Shown in pieces: positions 49,680 to 57,197 of a stretch of 64,000 bases of DNA. The position numbers and the translations under genes are program-made. Each line of letters begins with the position of its first letter. Position 1 is the stretch's first letter. The stretch lies in NCBI RefSeq assembly GCF_001278115.1, contig NZ_LIYD01000005.1, positions 2,329,486 through 2,393,485 on the forward strand. Reading direction: 5' to 3'. The notes beneath the pieces are model-generated. The model made no database searches. It was not told where the DNA came from and saw only the letters and a list, made by a program, of their open reading frames with translations. This DNA is from Flavobacterium akiainvivens. GTDB taxonomy: Bacteria; Bacteroidota; Bacteroidia; Flavobacteriales; Flavobacteriaceae.

Positions 49680-49687
49680 CAAAAGTA
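49680..49687 (-). promoter_or_regulatory. mpl -7 element TACTTTTG
   Basis: Perfect TAnnTTTG on the minus strand, 28 bp upstream of the mpl ATG. No TTG at -33. A small GCCGC...GCGGT hairpin lies between the box and the ATG. Confidence 0.45.
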
Positions 49688-49830
49688 AGCATTTGGCACG
49701 AAATACCGTTTTATACCGCTAAAACTGAATCTTGTTAAAATTAACCTAATTTTTTGTTAATTACCTGTTTTATAAAAACACCCTAATAATCAATTAATTA
49801 TCTTTAACAAAACCTTTAAATCTCCTTACT

Positions 49831-50013
49831 ATGAAGTACCTCACACGGCTGCGGCCGCTGCTGCTCGTTATGGCAGCATTTTTATTTGTTCAATGCCAGG
49901 ATGAATATCTGGAAACAAACCCTCAAACTACTTTATTAACTAACAAAGCCCGCCACAGGATACTTACCGGACATGAAGCTCAACAAAAAAGAGATGAGCT
50001 TAAATGGTATTAA
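49831..50013 (+). CDS. Lipoprotein N-terminal fragment (first part of a broken gene)
   Basis: 60 residues with a clear lipoprotein signal (LLLVMAAFLFVQC, Cys22 acylated). After the signal, QDEYLETNPQTTLLTNKARH and GHEAQQKRDELK resemble the start of a known type of Flavobacterium secreted lipoprotein, but the frame stops after 60 codons. The next frame overlaps by 10 bp, has no signal of its own and continues the sequence style, so this is most likely the N-terminus of one gene extending to 51498, interrupted by a frameshift near 50004. Confidence 0.55.
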   Translation: MKYLTRLRPLLLVMAAFLFVQCQDEYLETNPQTTLLTNKARHRILTGHEAQQKRDELKWY

Positions 50014-50870
50014 GAAAAGGTAATGGTATAGAGAAACTTGCCAAAAAAGTAAACTCAGACATTACTAAAGCCCGGACTTTAAATGATGTTGAGCGTTACA
50101 TTGATTATACCGAAGTATACCAAATAAAGCAGCGTAACGGTATAACTAATTTTACATACCGCATAAACCTGCCACAAACGGGAGATGATATTTTTTATAA
50201 TGTAATAATGAAACGCGACAGCGCATCTGGTAAAAGCAAAACCGTATTATTAGAATACCGCATGGACGGCCAGTTTGCTGATGATTATTTTGAACTTAAG
50301 GCCGATTTTGGCAATTTCAGGGGCCATATAGCATTTGAAGTACTGGATGTTGAAGATGGTTTTCCTTGTGAAGAAGAGCCATATAACCCTATACCCGTAC
50401 CTGGCGAAGGTGAACCCGGAAACGGCGGTGGCGGTGGTTCATCAGGCGGCGGTGGTTCATCAGGTGGTGGCTCAGGCGGCGGATACGGCTACAGCTATAA
50501 CCAAACGCTGGTGCAGGCACAAAACCTTGCATTAGTCAGTGCGGCAGCGCAAGGTGGCAGTGATACAAATAATGATGGGGAAGACGATGAAGAATATGAA
50601 AACCGTGTTAGATGGTATTTGGTTAGTAGATCTCCAAGATACCTTCGCTTAAATGGTGGTGAACCCGTACTGGTAGACCCGTCAAACCCTTGTGGCGAAG
50701 ATCAGGAGTTAGGAATTTTGCCGCCAAGTATTTTAATTGACAGGAATTTTAAAAGAGATTATCCATGTCAAACGGAAATAATTGAAGATGTCATAAATAA
50801 CAATTCTTATTTGAGTGAAATCTTTCTAACTTCATTCGAAAGCAATAATTATTACAATGTACAATATTAG
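50004..50870 (+). CDS. Middle part of the broken lipoprotein gene, with Gly/Ser linker
   Basis: 288 residues without signal peptide. The start overlaps the upstream frame by 10 bp. Residues 1-130 form a beta-rich domain (DYTEVYQIKQRNGITNFTYR, VLLEYRMDGQFADDYFELKA). A Gly/Ser linker of about 30 residues follows (PGNGGGGGSSGGGG and on) and then an acidic segment. The last 90 residues lead into the zincin domain of the next frame. The stop at 50870 overlaps the next start by 14 bp, so a second frameshift lies between 50830 and 50870. Confidence 0.55.
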   Translation: MVLRKGNGIEKLAKKVNSDITKARTLNDVERYIDYTEVYQIKQRNGITNFTYRINLPQTGDDIFYNVIMKRDSASGKSKTVLLEYRMDGQFADDYFELKADFGNFRGHIAFEVLDVEDGFPCEEEPYNPIPVPGEGEPGNGGGGGSSGGGGSSGGGSGGGYGYSYNQTLVQAQNLALVSAAAQGGSDTNNDGEDDEEYENRVRWYLVSRSPRYLRLNGGEPVLVDPSNPCGEDQELGILPPSILIDRNFKRDYPCQTEIIEDVINNNSYLSEIFLTSFESNNYYNVQY

Positions 50871-51498
50871 GAATAATACAGTTGCTTCGACTAATAATCC
50901 TGCAGCAAATGCCGCAACAAAAATAGGTCCTTACATAACTGATAATGATGGAAACATTATTTATACCTATATAACTACATTTAAAAATGATTATCTCAAT
51001 ACAGTAACAGATTTAGCTATAGCAACAACAACCATACATGAAAGTATACATTCCATGCTGTTTTTTTTAAAGCAAAATGGTTATTTGAATTCTATCTCTG
51101 AAAATTCAAGTTATGAAGAATTGATGGAGGCTTTTTGCAATTTGTTAATAACGTCCGGATATAATCCGTTTACACCTATCACAGGTACACCTCAACACGA
51201 TATAATGTTTCATTTAATTGGAAATATAGCTGATAGCTTGAAACAATATGGGGTGAGTAAGGGATATAACTTACCTGATAGTTATTATAACGCTATGGCA
51301 TGGGGTGGCTTGACAACAACTGATGCATTTAATGAACTATATAGAGATTCGAATGGAAATTTGAATTCCGATGGAGAATATATATATGGCACTATATGGG
51401 CTGAAGAACATAATTCTCCTGCGCAATATAGTGACGGCAGTCCTGTTCTCCACTTAGGCCACCAAATTATTCCGTTAAGTCCTAAATGCCAAAATTAA
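50857..51498 (+). CDS. Zincin-like C-terminal part of the broken lipoprotein gene
   Basis: 213 residues. TTTIHESIHSMLFFLKQNGY carries HESIH, an HExxH zinc-metalloprotease motif. A Glu 18-25 residues further (YEELMEAFCNLL) could be the third ligand or base partner. No signal peptide, so it would stay in the cytoplasm unless joined to the lipoprotein start at 49831. Base composition is clearly AT-richer than the flanking genes. If expressed alone, translational coupling through the 14-bp overlap would be needed. Confidence 0.6.
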   Translation: MYNIRNNTVASTNNPAANAATKIGPYITDNDGNIIYTYITTFKNDYLNTVTDLAIATTTIHESIHSMLFFLKQNGYLNSISENSSYEELMEAFCNLLITSGYNPFTPITGTPQHDIMFHLIGNIADSLKQYGVSKGYNLPDSYYNAMAWGGLTTTDAFNELYRDSNGNLNSDGEYIYGTIWAEEHNSPAQYSDGSPVLHLGHQIIPLSPKCQN

Positions 51499-51502
51499 TA
51501 AT

Positions 51503-52033
51503 ATGAAAAAGCTCCTGTTTATCTTACTTTCAATTCCCTGCTATTGCCAGCAACTTTCTAATGATGCAAAAGAAATAGCAACTCTTGAACTTAACAGGGT
51601 AACAAAAGAGTATCCGAACAAAAGAAGAACGGGAGATACTTTGTTTCTTTACCGCCAGGCAGCACCTGTACAACATTTAGGAGAATTGAAAAAAGAGCTG
51701 GTTGAAAATGGCACCTTCACAGCACAGGAAGCTAACGATATTTTTGGTGTAGATAGTATTCCCCACTTTAAAACAGAAGAAGTCAAAGAATGGACTAACA
51801 ATATGTTATTTGAAAACCGTACGTTAAAACTGATAAATAGTGAAAACAAAAGTATAAACCCCAAATATATAGGCGTATACAAGCATTGGCTATCCGTTCC
51901 AGTTATAAGGCAAGACAGAAAGTATGCATTTATATTCCATAGTATTGATGAAGAAGGCGGCTATGTAGATATTTTTATCTTTCGTGATAAAAAATGGAGC
52001 TTTTTTAGAAGCATAACGTTATTCATAATCTGA
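51503..52033 (+). CDS. Secreted protein of family A (first of three)
   Basis: 176 residues. Signal peptide MKKLLFILLSIPCYCQ. It shares with the proteins at 53366 and 53973 a middle motif (GTFTAQEANDIFG) and a C-terminal pattern: P, then a lysine-Tyr-Ala strand (DRKYAFIFHSIDEEGG), then a Lys-Trp ending (RDKKWSFFRS). Function unknown. It starts 4 bp after the zincin frame, so it is probably translated from the same mRNA, and ends in the first terminator cassette. Confidence 0.65.
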   Translation: MKKLLFILLSIPCYCQQLSNDAKEIATLELNRVTKEYPNKRRTGDTLFLYRQAAPVQHLGELKKELVENGTFTAQEANDIFGVDSIPHFKTEEVKEWTNNMLFENRTLKLINSENKSINPKYIGVYKHWLSVPVIRQDRKYAFIFHSIDEEGGYVDIFIFRDKKWSFFRSITLFII

Positions 52034-52036
52034 TGA

Positions 52037-52059
52037 AAGCCCCAAACGGGGCTTTTTTT
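52037..52059 (+). terminator. Cassette terminator 1
   Basis: AAGCCCC (52037-52043) pairs with GGGGCTT (52048-52054) and runs into seven Ts. It begins right at the stop of the preceding gene. Confidence 0.85.
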
Positions 52060-52060
52060 G

Positions 52061-52068
52061 TACCTTTA
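52061..52068 (+). promoter_or_regulatory. Cassette -7 element 1, TACCTTTA
   Basis: One base from TAnnTTTG, directly after the terminator T-run and exactly 23 bases before the ATG at 52084. The same spacing recurs in three further cassettes. Confidence 0.55.
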
Positions 52069-52083
52069 TAAAAACGCCTAAAT

Positions 52084-52671
52084 ATGAAATGGTTAGTAGT
52101 ATTAATAACAGTTTGGTGCAATGCCCAGTCTCCCATAATTTCAATGGAAGATATGGCAGATAGCAAAGTAGCAGGTGCATGGTACAAAGATGTAAATAAC
52201 GAATTTGGAAAATTTGTTGGCACCTGGAAATTTGAAAACACGGCTACAAATACATCATTTACCATAAAACTTCAAAAAAAAGAATCTTTTTATATCCCAT
52301 TATTTAATTACTATCAGGACTTGTTAGTAGGTGAATACAGATATGTACAAAATGGCGTGGAGATTGTAAACACACTCTCAAATTTAAATGTATTACATAC
52401 AGATGAGTACGATTATAACATTACAGGATATGTGTTATTAGACGTTAACACAGCTACTTTAGGTAGTAGAAAAAAAATTTTACTAAATTTTAAAGACCCT
52501 CAACGAGATTACTTAGATGTAAATATAATTGTAACGTTTATACCCGCCATGATTGGATCACCTGCAAAAATTAACGTAACCTGGGGAGGCCAGCTATCAT
52601 TTGTTGAAGAAGGCCAACCTACTGAAATAAGGGTTCCCGAACAGGAATACATTCTCACAAAACAACCATAA
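52084..52671 (+). CDS. Secreted protein of family B (DUF6705-like), copy 1
   Basis: 195 residues. Signal peptide MKWLVVLITVWCNAQS. The core GAWYKDVNNEFGKFVGTWKF and SFTIKLQKKESFYIP, then GEYRYVQNGVEIVNTL, resembles the Bacteroidota family I remember as DUF6705, a beta-rich secreted domain of unknown role. About two thirds identical by eye to the next gene, so a recent tandem duplication. Low GC compared with flanking housekeeping genes. Confidence 0.7.
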   Translation: MKWLVVLITVWCNAQSPIISMEDMADSKVAGAWYKDVNNEFGKFVGTWKFENTATNTSFTIKLQKKESFYIPLFNYYQDLLVGEYRYVQNGVEIVNTLSNLNVLHTDEYDYNITGYVLLDVNTATLGSRKKILLNFKDPQRDYLDVNIIVTFIPAMIGSPAKINVTWGGQLSFVEEGQPTEIRVPEQEYILTKQP

Positions 52672-52675
52672 CCCA

Positions 52676-52697
52676 AAGCTCCAAAAGGGGCTTTTTT
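52676..52697 (+). terminator. Cassette terminator 2
   Basis: AAGCTCC pairs with GGGGCTT (one G-U pair) and is followed by Ts. Starts 4 bp after the stop. Confidence 0.8.
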
Positions 52698-52698
52698 G

Positions 52699-52706
52699 TA
52701 TCTTTA
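52699..52706 (+). promoter_or_regulatory. Cassette -7 element 2, TATCTTTA
   Basis: Same position relative to terminator and ATG (23 bases to 52722) as in the other cassettes. Confidence 0.55.
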
Positions 52707-52721
52707 TAAAAACTCCTCAAT

Positions 52722-53315
52722 ATGAAATGGTTAGTATTTTTAATCGTATCAACCTGCTATTGCCAATCACCAGTACTACCTCTTTTGGATGTTGCTGATA
52801 ACGACATTGCAGGTGCATGGTATAAAGATTTAGATAATGAATTTGGAAAATTCATTGGTACATGGAAATTTGAAAACACTGCCACAAACACTTCTTTCAC
52901 AATAACATTGCAAAAGAAAGAGGCGTTTTATATTTCACAATTTAATCATTATGAAGATTTGATAATTGGCGAATATAAGTATGTGCAAAACGGTGTAGAA
53001 ATTGTTAATACGTTATCAAATTTAAACATAAACCATCCAGATGAATATGACTACAATATAGTACTAACATCGCTCGTAGACATTTACACTTCTACTGTTG
53101 GTAACAGAAAAAAAATAATATTGGATTTTGAAGATCCTGAACGTAATTACCTTGATGTAAGCATTATTGTAACCCATATTGATGCAATGATTGGAACACC
53201 TGCAAAAATCAAAGTAAACTGGGGAGGGCTCTTAAACTATGTACGTGAAGAAGACGGCCCGTTTACTGAAGTGCGTGTACCACAGCAAGAATACATTCTC
53301 ACAAAACAACCATAA
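52722..53315 (+). CDS. Secreted protein of family B (DUF6705-like), copy 2
   Basis: 197 residues. Signal peptide MKWLVFLIVSTCYCQS. It keeps the family-B core almost unchanged (GAWYKDLDNEFGKFIGTWKF, YKYVQNGVEIVNTLSNL) and the identical C-terminal QEYILTKQP of copy 1. The region after residue 115 (VLTSLVDIYTSTVG) is the most diverged. Own terminator and promoter-like cassette on each side, so likely independently transcribed. Confidence 0.7.
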   Translation: MKWLVFLIVSTCYCQSPVLPLLDVADNDIAGAWYKDLDNEFGKFIGTWKFENTATNTSFTITLQKKEAFYISQFNHYEDLIIGEYKYVQNGVEIVNTLSNLNINHPDEYDYNIVLTSLVDIYTSTVGNRKKIILDFEDPERNYLDVSIIVTHIDAMIGTPAKIKVNWGGLLNYVREEDGPFTEVRVPQQEYILTKQP

Positions 53316-53319
53316 CCAA

Positions 53320-53341
53320 AAGCCCCAAACGGGGCTTTTTT
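53320..53341 (+). terminator. Cassette terminator 3
   Basis: AAGCCCC (53320-53326), loop AAAC, GGGGCTT (53331-53337), then Ts; nearly identical to cassette 1. Confidence 0.85.
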
Positions 53342-53342
53342 G

Positions 53343-53350
53343 TACCTTTA
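53343..53350 (+). promoter_or_regulatory. Cassette -7 element 3, TACCTTTA
   Basis: Directly after the terminator, 23 bases before the ATG at 53366. Confidence 0.55.
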
Positions 53351-53365
53351 TAAAAACGCCTCAAT

Positions 53366-53920
53366 ATGAAATGGTTAGTATTTTTAATAACAGTTAGTAT
53401 TTCTTCTGCACAAAATAAAGATGCAGAAATGAATATATTAAAACTCGAATTAACCCAATATCCAGATCTTGTAAACCAATCTTTAAGCTTAGCAGATACT
53501 ATTGTAATTCGTCCGGAAACTGCAAATTTTAATGATAATATTGCTGCGTTAAAAACCTGGTGTTTAAAAACAGGGGAATTAACACAAGAGCAGGCTAATG
53601 AAATTTTTGGTGAAATACCTGAAAAATCTTACCCTAAGCCCAACTGCCCCTCAATTTGGAGTAAAGACATTTTTAAAGGCCAAAAGGTAATCTTATTTGA
53701 TAAAAACATACATACAACGTATACAACCCAACGCAATAAAGAAACTAAAAAGGTGGTAGGTATAAATATTTTGAGTTTAACCTGTCCATGGATAAAAAAT
53801 GACGGTAAATATGCTTTAATAGAAACCTTTAGTGAGCATTATGGAGGAATACTCAGTATTTATAAAGAAATGGATGGAAAATGGCATTTAATCAAAAGAT
53901 TTCAGCTTTACTATACTTAA
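53366..53920 (+). CDS. Secreted protein of family A (second of three)
   Basis: 184 residues. The signal peptide MKWLVFLITVSISSAQN is of the family-B type, although the mature protein is family A: it shares GELTQEQANEIFG with the 51503 protein, the pattern CPWIKNDGKYALIETFSEHYGG, and the ending EMDGKWHLIKRF. The mix suggests that the 5' cassette and signal-peptide region moved between genes. Function unknown. Confidence 0.68.
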   Translation: MKWLVFLITVSISSAQNKDAEMNILKLELTQYPDLVNQSLSLADTIVIRPETANFNDNIAALKTWCLKTGELTQEQANEIFGEIPEKSYPKPNCPSIWSKDIFKGQKVILFDKNIHTTYTTQRNKETKKVVGINILSLTCPWIKNDGKYALIETFSEHYGGILSIYKEMDGKWHLIKRFQLYYT

Positions 53921-53926
53921 AATCCA

Positions 53927-53948
53927 AAGCCCCAACCGGGGCTTTTTT
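53927..53948 (+). terminator. Cassette terminator 4
   Basis: AAGCCCC (53927-53933) pairs with GGGGCTT (53938-53944), then Ts. Confidence 0.85.
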
Positions 53949-53949
53949 G

Positions 53950-53957
53950 TACCTTTA
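53950..53957 (+). promoter_or_regulatory. Cassette -7 element 4, TACCTTTA
   Basis: Directly after the terminator, 23 bases before the ATG at 53973. Confidence 0.55.
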
Positions 53958-53972
53958 TAAAAATCCCTCAAT

Positions 53973-54557
53973 ATGAAATGGTTAATCATTTACTCCTTAT
54001 TAATCCTTTCCCTTGCCTCCTGCTCATCTGTAAAAAGAGACAGGCAGGTAATAAATGCTTTTTTAGATCCACAGCTTACCAAAAAACAGTATGACACTAT
54101 TTTTGTTGTTGAAAAACCTGTACCTTCAAGTGGAATTCTAAAACTCTTTCAAAATCCAAATAAAGATGAATATAATTCATATACTTTAATAAAGATTGGC
54201 AACCAAAACCTTGCCATGCCACTCGACAGCCTAAAAATTAATAAATTAGACACATTATTTCAGAAAGAAGTTAACTGGACAAAAGAAGACTTTACGCTAC
54301 CTGTACAAATTGCTACAGGCAACCTAAATACAAATGAATTCATAAGCAGCCATTTATCTCCTAAAAATCACGTTTTATACTTGTCTAAACCCGTATATAC
54401 TAAAGATAAAAAATATGCTTTATTCTGTTTAGATATCAGGGCGATACCCATATCGTCTGCTTCAAGTTTAATTGACTATAAAGACCTTATTATTATGGAA
54501 AAAATAAACGGCAAATGGATTCACACTGCCGTAATTACAGATAACATGATAGAATAA
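53973..54557 (+). CDS. Lipoprotein of family A (third of three)
   Basis: 194 residues. It begins MKWLI like its neighbours but has a lipobox (LILSLASC), so it is a lipoprotein and not a free secreted protein. The C-terminal part shares the family-A pattern: KPVYTKDKKYALFCLDI, then DYKDLIIMEKINGKWIHTAV. Function unknown; last of the array, and no terminator cassette follows. Confidence 0.65.
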   Translation: MKWLIIYSLLILSLASCSSVKRDRQVINAFLDPQLTKKQYDTIFVVEKPVPSSGILKLFQNPNKDEYNSYTLIKIGNQNLAMPLDSLKINKLDTLFQKEVNWTKEDFTLPVQIATGNLNTNEFISSHLSPKNHVLYLSKPVYTKDKKYALFCLDIRAIPISSASSLIDYKDLIIMEKINGKWIHTAVITDNMIE

Positions 54558-54568
54558 AACCAATACAC

Positions 54569-54576
54569 TATATTTG
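54569..54576 (+). promoter_or_regulatory. -7 element TATATTTG of the macro-domain operon
   Basis: A perfect TAnnTTTG 17 bp before the ATG at 54594, at the end of the secreted-protein array. No TTG at the usual -33 distance. Confidence 0.5.
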
Positions 54577-54593
54577 GGTACAATACTAAACCC

Positions 54594-55187
54594 ATGCCCA
54601 AAAACCTCAACATACAGCTCACCCATTACAATACACCTGCCCTTGGTGCGGCATGGGGCACCCATTTTGAGTTTGAGCCCGGCGTTACTATACGTAATAC
54701 CGATATAACCACTACTGACTGCAATGCCGTGGTAAGCCCCGGCAACTCGTTTGGGTTTATGGATGGCGGGCTCGACCTTGCCCTTTCGCGCACATTTGGC
54801 TGGGGCATACAAACCGAGCTCCAAAACAGGATTAAACAACTCCCACTGGGCGAACTCCTTGTGGGCCAGGCCGAAATTATACCTACCGGCACCACGCCAC
54901 AATATGTAGTATGCGCCCCCACCATGCACGTACCCGGCCCGGTGGCAGAATCGGTTAATGCTTACCTGGCCATGAAAGCCATACTTTTGGCCTGCACCTC
55001 GCGCCCCCAAATACACAGCGTTGCCGTACCCGGCCTGTGCACCGGCACGGGCAAAATGCCTTTTGAAACCGCCGCATACCAAATGTATGTCGCCTACTGC
55101 GAGGTTATAAAAGGCCAGGTACCTGAGTTTCCTGTTTTTACCGATGCCACAAAGTATGACCTGGCGCTGCGCAAAAGGAAAATCTGA
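54594..55187 (+). CDS. Macro-domain protein (ADP-ribose binding/hydrolysis)
   Basis: 197 residues. DCNAVVSPGNSFGFMDGGLD is the macro-domain ligand loop that binds ADP-ribose; GELLVGQAEIIPTG and PTMHVPGPVAESVNAYLAMK follow, and VPGLCTGTGKMPFETAAYQM is the second loop. Macro domains bind or remove ADP-ribose from proteins, nucleic acids or small molecules. No signal peptide. First gene of an operon with two nucleotidyltransferases, 26 bp downstream. Specific substrate unknown. Confidence 0.85.
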   Translation: MPKNLNIQLTHYNTPALGAAWGTHFEFEPGVTIRNTDITTTDCNAVVSPGNSFGFMDGGLDLALSRTFGWGIQTELQNRIKQLPLGELLVGQAEIIPTGTTPQYVVCAPTMHVPGPVAESVNAYLAMKAILLACTSRPQIHSVAVPGLCTGTGKMPFETAAYQMYVAYCEVIKGQVPEFPVFTDATKYDLALRKRKI

Positions 55188-55213
55188 TTATTTTTACATT
55201 TTAATACCACACC

Positions 55214-55966
55214 ATGCACCAAAGCATCCTCAACAAGCTATCTGAAATAGAAAAACAGCACAACATAACCATACTGCACGCCGTAGAATCGGGCAGCCGC
55301 GCCTGGGGTTTTGCCAGCCCCGACAGCGATTATGATATCCGGTTTATATACAAGCGCCCGGCGGTAGAATACCTTTCCCTTTGGGAAAAACCCGATGTTA
55401 TAGAATTCATGACCGCCGAAGACCTCGACGGCTCCGGGTGGGACATCAATAAAACCCTGCAACTATTGGCTAAGTCTAACGGTGCGCTGCTGGAGTGGCT
55501 TTTTCCGCCGGTAACCTATTATACTAACCCGGAATTCCTGGCACAAATGCAGGATTTTGCCGCGCAGTGCTTTTCACCCGTTGCCACGCTGCACCACTAC
55601 CTGGGCACCACCAAAAACTTTATGGAGGTTTGCGATGCCGAACACGTTAAGCTTAAAAGCTACTTTTATGCATTGCGGTCGGCTCTGGCAGGCAAGTGGA
55701 TTATTGACCACAACACCATTCCGCCCGTGGCTTTCGCCCAACTGCTGCCCCTTGCGCCACATGAAGTACAGCAAAAAGCACAGCAACTGCTGGCCATAAA
55801 AGCCGGGCAGGATGAAAAATACCTGCATCCGCGTGAGGCGGTAATTACCAATTTCCTTAAAGAAATCATAGAGTACAACCGTAACAACGCCGCTAAGCTG
55901 GGCGCAGGCCATAAGATAAACGCCCAATTGGAAACTTTTTTCCGCGAAGAAATACAACGTGCATGA
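55214..55966 (+). CDS. Predicted nucleotidyltransferase (YcgL/COG3541-like), first copy
   Basis: 250 residues of the polymerase-beta nucleotidyltransferase fold. The signature GSRAWGFASPDSDYDIRFIY gives the GS and DxD metal-binding pair; the helical C-terminal half (SALAGKWIIDHNTIPPVAFA) resembles the YcgL group. Its stop overlaps the next start by 4 bp (ATGA), so translation is coupled. The transferred nucleotide and target are unknown; this group is linked with RNA repair or modification in several operons as I recall. Confidence 0.82.
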   Translation: MHQSILNKLSEIEKQHNITILHAVESGSRAWGFASPDSDYDIRFIYKRPAVEYLSLWEKPDVIEFMTAEDLDGSGWDINKTLQLLAKSNGALLEWLFPPVTYYTNPEFLAQMQDFAAQCFSPVATLHHYLGTTKNFMEVCDAEHVKLKSYFYALRSALAGKWIIDHNTIPPVAFAQLLPLAPHEVQQKAQQLLAIKAGQDEKYLHPREAVITNFLKEIIEYNRNNAAKLGAGHKINAQLETFFREEIQRA

Positions 55967-57021
55967 CCATAGACGACCTTAAAAACCGCAACCTTATATT
56001 GTTTGAAGCCATAGCGGGCAGCAAGTCCTTCGGGCTTGACACACCCATGTCTGACACTGATATAAAAGGTGTTTTCTACCTGCCTAAAGAAGTCTTTTAC
56101 GGCACCGAATACATTCCGCAGGTTAGTAACGAAACCAACGACATTGTATATTATGAAATAGGCCGTTTTGTAGAACTGCTCACTAAAAACAACCCCAATA
56201 TACTCGAACTTCTGGCCTCGCCGCAAGACTGTATTTTGTACCGCCATCCGGTTATGGAGCAGTTGCAGCTCAGCGATTTCCTGTCAAAACTTTGCAAGGA
56301 AACCTTTGCCGGTTATGCCGCCACACAAATAAAAAAAGCCACAGGCCTTAAAAAGAAAATTGTAAACCTGGTAGACAAAGAGCGCAAAAGCCTGGCCGAT
56401 TTTTGCTATATCCTTTCCGGTTACAGTACCCTGCCGCTACAGCAATGGCTTGTAGAAAACAACCTGCAACAAGAGCAGTGCGGCCTGGTTAATATACCGC
56501 ACAGCAAAGACGTATATGCCCTTTTTACAGACACCACCGGCAACCTGGGCTACAAAGGCATAGTGCGCGATGCCCATAGCAACCAGGTACTCCTTTCGCC
56601 TATACCCAACAGACAAAAAGAAGCGGCTTACCTTTACTGCAATAAAGATGCCTACTCTTCTTACTGCAAAGAGTATAGGGAGTATTGGGACTGGGTAGAA
56701 AAACGCAACCAGGAGCGCTACAACACAAACAGCGGGCATGGCAAAAATTATGACAGCAAAAACATGATGCACACCATAAGGCTGCTGCAAAGTGCCCTGC
56801 ACATTTTAACCAAAGGTACACTAAACGTAAAAGTGCCTAACCGCGATGAACTATTAAACATCAAGGCAGGCAATGTAGAGTATGACCACCTTATGCACAC
56901 CGCCGAATCGCTTTTAAACGCCATTGAAACCGCCGCCCAAACATCTCAGCTACCGCCAAAGCCGGATAAGGCAACCGCAGAAAAACGTTTGGTTTCTATA
57001 AGGACATTTTTATATAAATAA
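55963..57021 (+). CDS. Predicted nucleotidyltransferase (YcgL/COG3541-like), second copy
   Basis: 352 residues. The N-terminal signature AGSKSFGLDTPMSDTDIKGV supplies GS and DxD; SNETNDIVYYEIGRFVELLT and NNPNILELLASPQDCILYRH are conserved neighbours of this family. The C-terminal half is a helical extension (KNMMHTIRLLQSALHILTKG). It is a longer, diverged relative of the upstream gene rather than a simple duplicate. The operon ends in a terminator at 57025. Confidence 0.82.
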   Translation: MTIDDLKNRNLILFEAIAGSKSFGLDTPMSDTDIKGVFYLPKEVFYGTEYIPQVSNETNDIVYYEIGRFVELLTKNNPNILELLASPQDCILYRHPVMEQLQLSDFLSKLCKETFAGYAATQIKKATGLKKKIVNLVDKERKSLADFCYILSGYSTLPLQQWLVENNLQQEQCGLVNIPHSKDVYALFTDTTGNLGYKGIVRDAHSNQVLLSPIPNRQKEAAYLYCNKDAYSSYCKEYREYWDWVEKRNQERYNTNSGHGKNYDSKNMMHTIRLLQSALHILTKGTLNVKVPNRDELLNIKAGNVEYDHLMHTAESLLNAIETAAQTSQLPPKPDKATAEKRLVSIRTFLYK

Positions 57022-57024
57022 CCC

Positions 57025-57048
57025 AAGTCCCCTGTGTGGGGCTTTTTT
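57025..57048 (+). terminator. Terminator after the nucleotidyltransferase operon
   Basis: AAGTCCC pairs with GGGGCTT (one G-U pair) and is followed by six Ts and TGTACCC, the same sequence style as the cassettes upstream. The next 150 bases before the macroglobulin gene contain no perfect -7 box. Confidence 0.75.
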
Positions 57049-57197
57049 GTACCCAAACTTTACAACTGCCTCCCAACCTTTTGCAAAAAAAGGTACTCTT
57101 ATACGTACAGGCACTACTGTAGCGTTATTAAAAAAGCCGTACATTAATTGCACCGTTCGGGCAATCCGGCAACCAACAACCATCAACTGTTAACCAC

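Noticed and set aside
50001..50013. Programmed -1 frameshift joining the first two lipoprotein frames
   Set aside because: No X-XXY-YYZ slippery heptamer and no clear downstream pseudoknot; gene decay or base error fits better.
52037..53957. CRISPR-like array in the repeated cassettes
   Set aside because: Repeats are about 650 bp apart, contain terminators and start codons, and the intervening DNA encodes full proteins.
54468..55082. 204-residue open frame antisense to the macro-domain gene
   Set aside because: Fully antisense to a conserved domain with intact ligand loop; low-complexity glycine-rich translation without family features.
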